From: JBBKWH01 sp037968855 | GTDB lineage: Bacteria; Pseudomonadota; Gammaproteobacteria; Pseudomonadales; Moraxellaceae | Length of the DNA: 54,544 bases | Direction of reading: 5' to 3' | Assembly (NCBI GenBank): GCA_037968855.1 | Contig: JBBKWH010000060.1 | Span: 1 to 54,544, forward strand | In this document: one piece after another, positions 52,580 to 54,544 of the stretch | How positions within the stretch are numbered: the stretch's first letter is position 1 | Layout of the letters: each line of letters opens with the position of its first letter | Notes under the pieces: model-generated | Databases searched by the model: none | What the model saw: the letters and a program-made list of their open reading frames with translations, nothing else | Told to the model about the DNA's origin: nothing | Made by a program: the position numbers and the translations under genes

Positions 52580-52940
52580 GAGCAAACTCCCTGATCTTTT
52601 CCTGACGACCTTTGCCGAGTGAAGCACCCGCCAAGACGAACGCTGTAGATCATAATGCATTCTTTAAGCCTTTGACTGTACGATTTTAACGCCATAGCCT
52701 CCTCATTTTCGTCACATTTTCGCTCACTTGCACGCTGCCCACATGATAGACCTTATCGTGTAGAGATCATGACCAAGCCTCATCAAAACCTCACATAGCG
52801 GTAAATTTGATAACGGTAGGAACACTTGGTGATGCAAAAATCAACAGCGTCACAGAGCGTCGCAGATCCAAAAAACGGGCCGTCTAACAATTGACCTGTC
52901 GTCAGAATCTGCCACTATTTAAGCCAAACAATGATCCAGA
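52580..52940. other. Intergenic region before the DUF6915 gene
   Basis: About 360 bp with no gene that I can support. It serves as the upstream region for both the minus-strand DUF4124 gene and the plus-strand DUF6915 gene. No convincing promoter or repeat was found. Confidence 0.4.
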
Positions 52941-53564
52941 ATGACCATGAACCCCATCCAACATGCTCGCCTATCTGCCCGTCGCCGTGGTGGTGAGCCA
53001 GAAGACTACGTCGATATCCACGCCTTAATCGACAGCACCAAGATGCTGTGCAGCGACAATCGCCATCGGATTTTGCATACCTTTTGGGCGGTGCAAGAGA
53101 TCGTGATTCCGGTGTTTGGTCATACCATTAACAACAGTGCAGGCCAGAGTATTGATGTCAAAGACCTATGCGAAAAAGACCACTTGTTGCAAGACTTTCA
53201 GCATCGGTTTATTCCCACGCTTGGCGATTTTGTGGCGGCAATGGGCGATATACCCACGCAAGGTTTGGCGCAGCGGCTTGAGCGCTTTCATGCTGACGTG
53301 GTGCAAGATGATGCCATTTCGGCGCGGATGCTCTCGCCGCTTGCAGTGACGGGTCAATTAAAGTCGTTGCTGATTACCCACAACAGTTGGTTTATCAATA
53401 CCATTTTACCGATGATGATGCAGAGCCAGCCCAAATTAATTGATTTTGATATTGCACCTGATGCTATTTTTAATGAGATGCGCTTTGAGTTATGGATGGA
53501 TAATGGTAGCGACGTGCCACCAAGTGCGAAGCAGTTGCAGCGGTTAAGACAATTACAAGTTTAG
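52941..53564 (+). CDS. DUF6915 family protein
   Basis: 207 aa (the second ATG at 52947, MNPIQHA, may be the true start). MNPIQHARLSARRRGGEPEDYVDIHALIDSTK, then RHRILHTFWAVQEIVIPVFG and HTINNSAG match the DUF6915 pattern as I remember it, whose function is unknown. The next gene starts 9 bases after the stop, so they form a pair. Confidence 0.65.
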   Translation: MTMNPIQHARLSARRRGGEPEDYVDIHALIDSTKMLCSDNRHRILHTFWAVQEIVIPVFGHTINNSAGQSIDVKDLCEKDHLLQDFQHRFIPTLGDFVAAMGDIPTQGLAQRLERFHADVVQDDAISARMLSPLAVTGQLKSLLITHNSWFINTILPMMMQSQPKLIDFDIAPDAIFNEMRFELWMDNGSDVPPSAKQLQRLRQLQV

Positions 53565-53573
53565 GGGAATGTT

Positions 53574-54389
53574 ATGGCTACAAAATATGTCATTCGGAAG
53601 CAAGATTTTCCATACACTGATGAGTACTATTTTGCTGATTCCAATCCTAGTGGCTACTATATCAATAGAATCATTCAAGTATTTGATGACCTCGAATCTG
53701 CACAACAAATCTATCGTCAAATCTTGCTTGAATCACTGAGAAAGCCTAACGCTTTAGGGGGCTTTGAACCTGAGTTTAGAAGTGGTTTTGATGCTTTTAT
53801 ACAAGATCATTTAGGTGAGCAATTCAGCGATTATTTATATGAGTACGCTGCACCACCCGATGAACTCACTGATGAGCTTTTACTCGGTTTTGCCTATCGC
53901 ACGGGTTGGCTACCTTATGTATTATTAAACTTCGATGATACCTATCCCATGTACGCCGTCTGGGTTTTCTCTCAGCAAAAATATCTGATGCTACAGACTG
54001 ATTCCGAATATGACATACCGATTATTGTTGGAGAGCATGGCTGCGACTTGCCAGAAGAGACCTTTTGTATTGGTTTTAACAATCGTTTGCAATTTGCATT
54101 ATCTAGCCAGCCACAACAACCCACCACCTTCCCTCCACAAAAAAATGCTGAAGAATTGAGCAACTACCCTTTGCTATACAAACAGCTTGAATCCATACCT
54201 GACCGAGGGGTTGTATTTGATCCTGAGCAAGAAACTTTTTTATATACCGATGTAGATCCTGCCACTCGTGATCAACAGTGCTCTCATACCCACTACCTTT
54301 TGCTCAAACAACCGATCTACGAACTGCACCCCATCCGCCCCTACCAGATCAAGCAAGTGTTTGAAAACCCTACTGTCAGAATCGCATAA
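53574..54389 (+). CDS. Unknown protein paired with DUF6915
   Basis: 271 aa; AGGGGAAT lies before the ATG. No signal peptide or membrane segment, no family recognised. Rich in aromatic and acidic residues (YFADSNPSGYYINR, FDDTYPMYAVWVF), ending in a proline-rich part. More AT-rich than most neighbouring genes, so it may have been acquired. Confidence 0.55.
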   Translation: MATKYVIRKQDFPYTDEYYFADSNPSGYYINRIIQVFDDLESAQQIYRQILLESLRKPNALGGFEPEFRSGFDAFIQDHLGEQFSDYLYEYAAPPDELTDELLLGFAYRTGWLPYVLLNFDDTYPMYAVWVFSQQKYLMLQTDSEYDIPIIVGEHGCDLPEETFCIGFNNRLQFALSSQPQQPTTFPPQKNAEELSNYPLLYKQLESIPDRGVVFDPEQETFLYTDVDPATRDQQCSHTHYLLLKQPIYELHPIRPYQIKQVFENPTVRIA

Positions 54390-54420
54390 AAAAATCCCGC
54401 AACCAGTGCGGGATTTTTTA
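54390..54420. terminator. Bidirectional terminator between the 271-aa gene and glnA
   Basis: AAAAATCCCGCA and TGCGGGATTTTT arms with a five-base loop. Confidence 0.85.
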
Positions 54421-54433
54421 CGCAACTAACGAA

Positions 54434-54544
54434 TTAGCAGCTGTAGTACATTTCAAACTCAACAGGGTGAGTTGTGGTGTTCAGACGACGGACTTCTTCC
54501 ATCTTCAACTCGATGTAAGCATTGAGCATTTCTTTAGTGAACAC
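54434..54544 (-). CDS. glnA: Glutamine synthetase, C-terminal end (partial)
   Basis: The last 36 codons are in the window and the rest lies beyond the right edge. The minus-strand reading VFTKEMLNAYIELKMEEVRR, then LNTTTHPVEFEMYYSC and TAA, is the typical end of class I GlnA. Ammonia assimilation enzyme. Confidence 0.9.
   Translation of the reverse strand: MFTKEMLNAYIELKMEEVRRLNTTTHPVEFEMYYSC

Noticed and set aside
52886..52892. GTCTAAC resembling a left attC core
   Set aside because: No paired right core or stem follows; single heptamers of this type occur by chance.
1..54544. CRISPR arrays, rRNA, insertion sequences and transposases
   Set aside because: I looked for direct-repeat arrays, transposase motifs and terminal inverted repeats with target duplications and saw none.

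Overview
The window looks like a chromosomal segment of a gammaproteobacterium close to the Moraxellaceae (Acinetobacter relatives). This rests on the gene families and their order: bamD divergent from rluD-pgeF, dnaG-rpoD, a DUF493 gene with lipB, an SCP2-like gene with an iron alcohol dehydrogenase, cysD-cysN, fused rlmKL, ubiC-ubiA and glnA. The family call is inference and no genus is claimed.

Layout. (1) 1-6316 is the right end of a prophage or other integrated element. It has a divergent cro-like/repressor switch, five copies of one 16-bp operator on 24-25 bp spacing, a strong early promoter built over two of them, and an early operon of small genes ending in an AlpA-like excisionase. 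It stops at the 3' end of a tRNA-Arg(CCU) gene, the probable attachment site. No integrase is visible. A 487-aa early protein carries an H-NS type DNA-binding motif. (2) 6.6-17.0 kb is housekeeping: proS, two orphan genes, pgeF-rluD, bamD, dnaG, rpoD. (3) 17.4-19.3 kb is an AT-rich island of three gene cassettes, each followed by an integron attC site, with no integrase: a CALIN-type cluster. (4) 19.4-33 kb: DUF493-lipB, SCP2-like/alcohol dehydrogenase, DUF389, trmL, cysDN, a macrodomain protein, DUF4385, a CHASE4-GGDEF-EAL protein, a PLP enzyme, thiE and an Mpo1-like protein. (5) 33.1-36.0 kb is an operon of an outer-membrane protein (DUF6662), an exported FMN-binding protein, an ApbE-like flavin transferase and a haem-type membrane protein, behind a promoter whose -10 lies inside a near-perfect Fur box. 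It looks like an iron-controlled extracytoplasmic electron-transfer module. (6) 36.1-38.3 kb: rlmKL. (7) 38.4-42.8 kb is an operon of a GNAT-like protein, a GH3-type acyl-adenylating/amide-forming enzyme, a second GNAT-like protein and a small exported protein, preceded by 437 bp rich in repeats. I regard this as the best candidate for an undescribed biosynthetic system. (8) 43.2-54.5 kb: clpB, M23 peptidase, DedA, DUF427, glyA (broken by one base), ubiA, ubiC, a DUF4124 protein, a DUF6915 protein with an unknown partner, and the 3' end of glnA.

Three parts stand out from the housekeeping background: the operator-controlled prophage end, the integrase-less cassette cluster, and the GH3/GNAT operon. 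The one-base glyA frameshift is most simply a sequence error.
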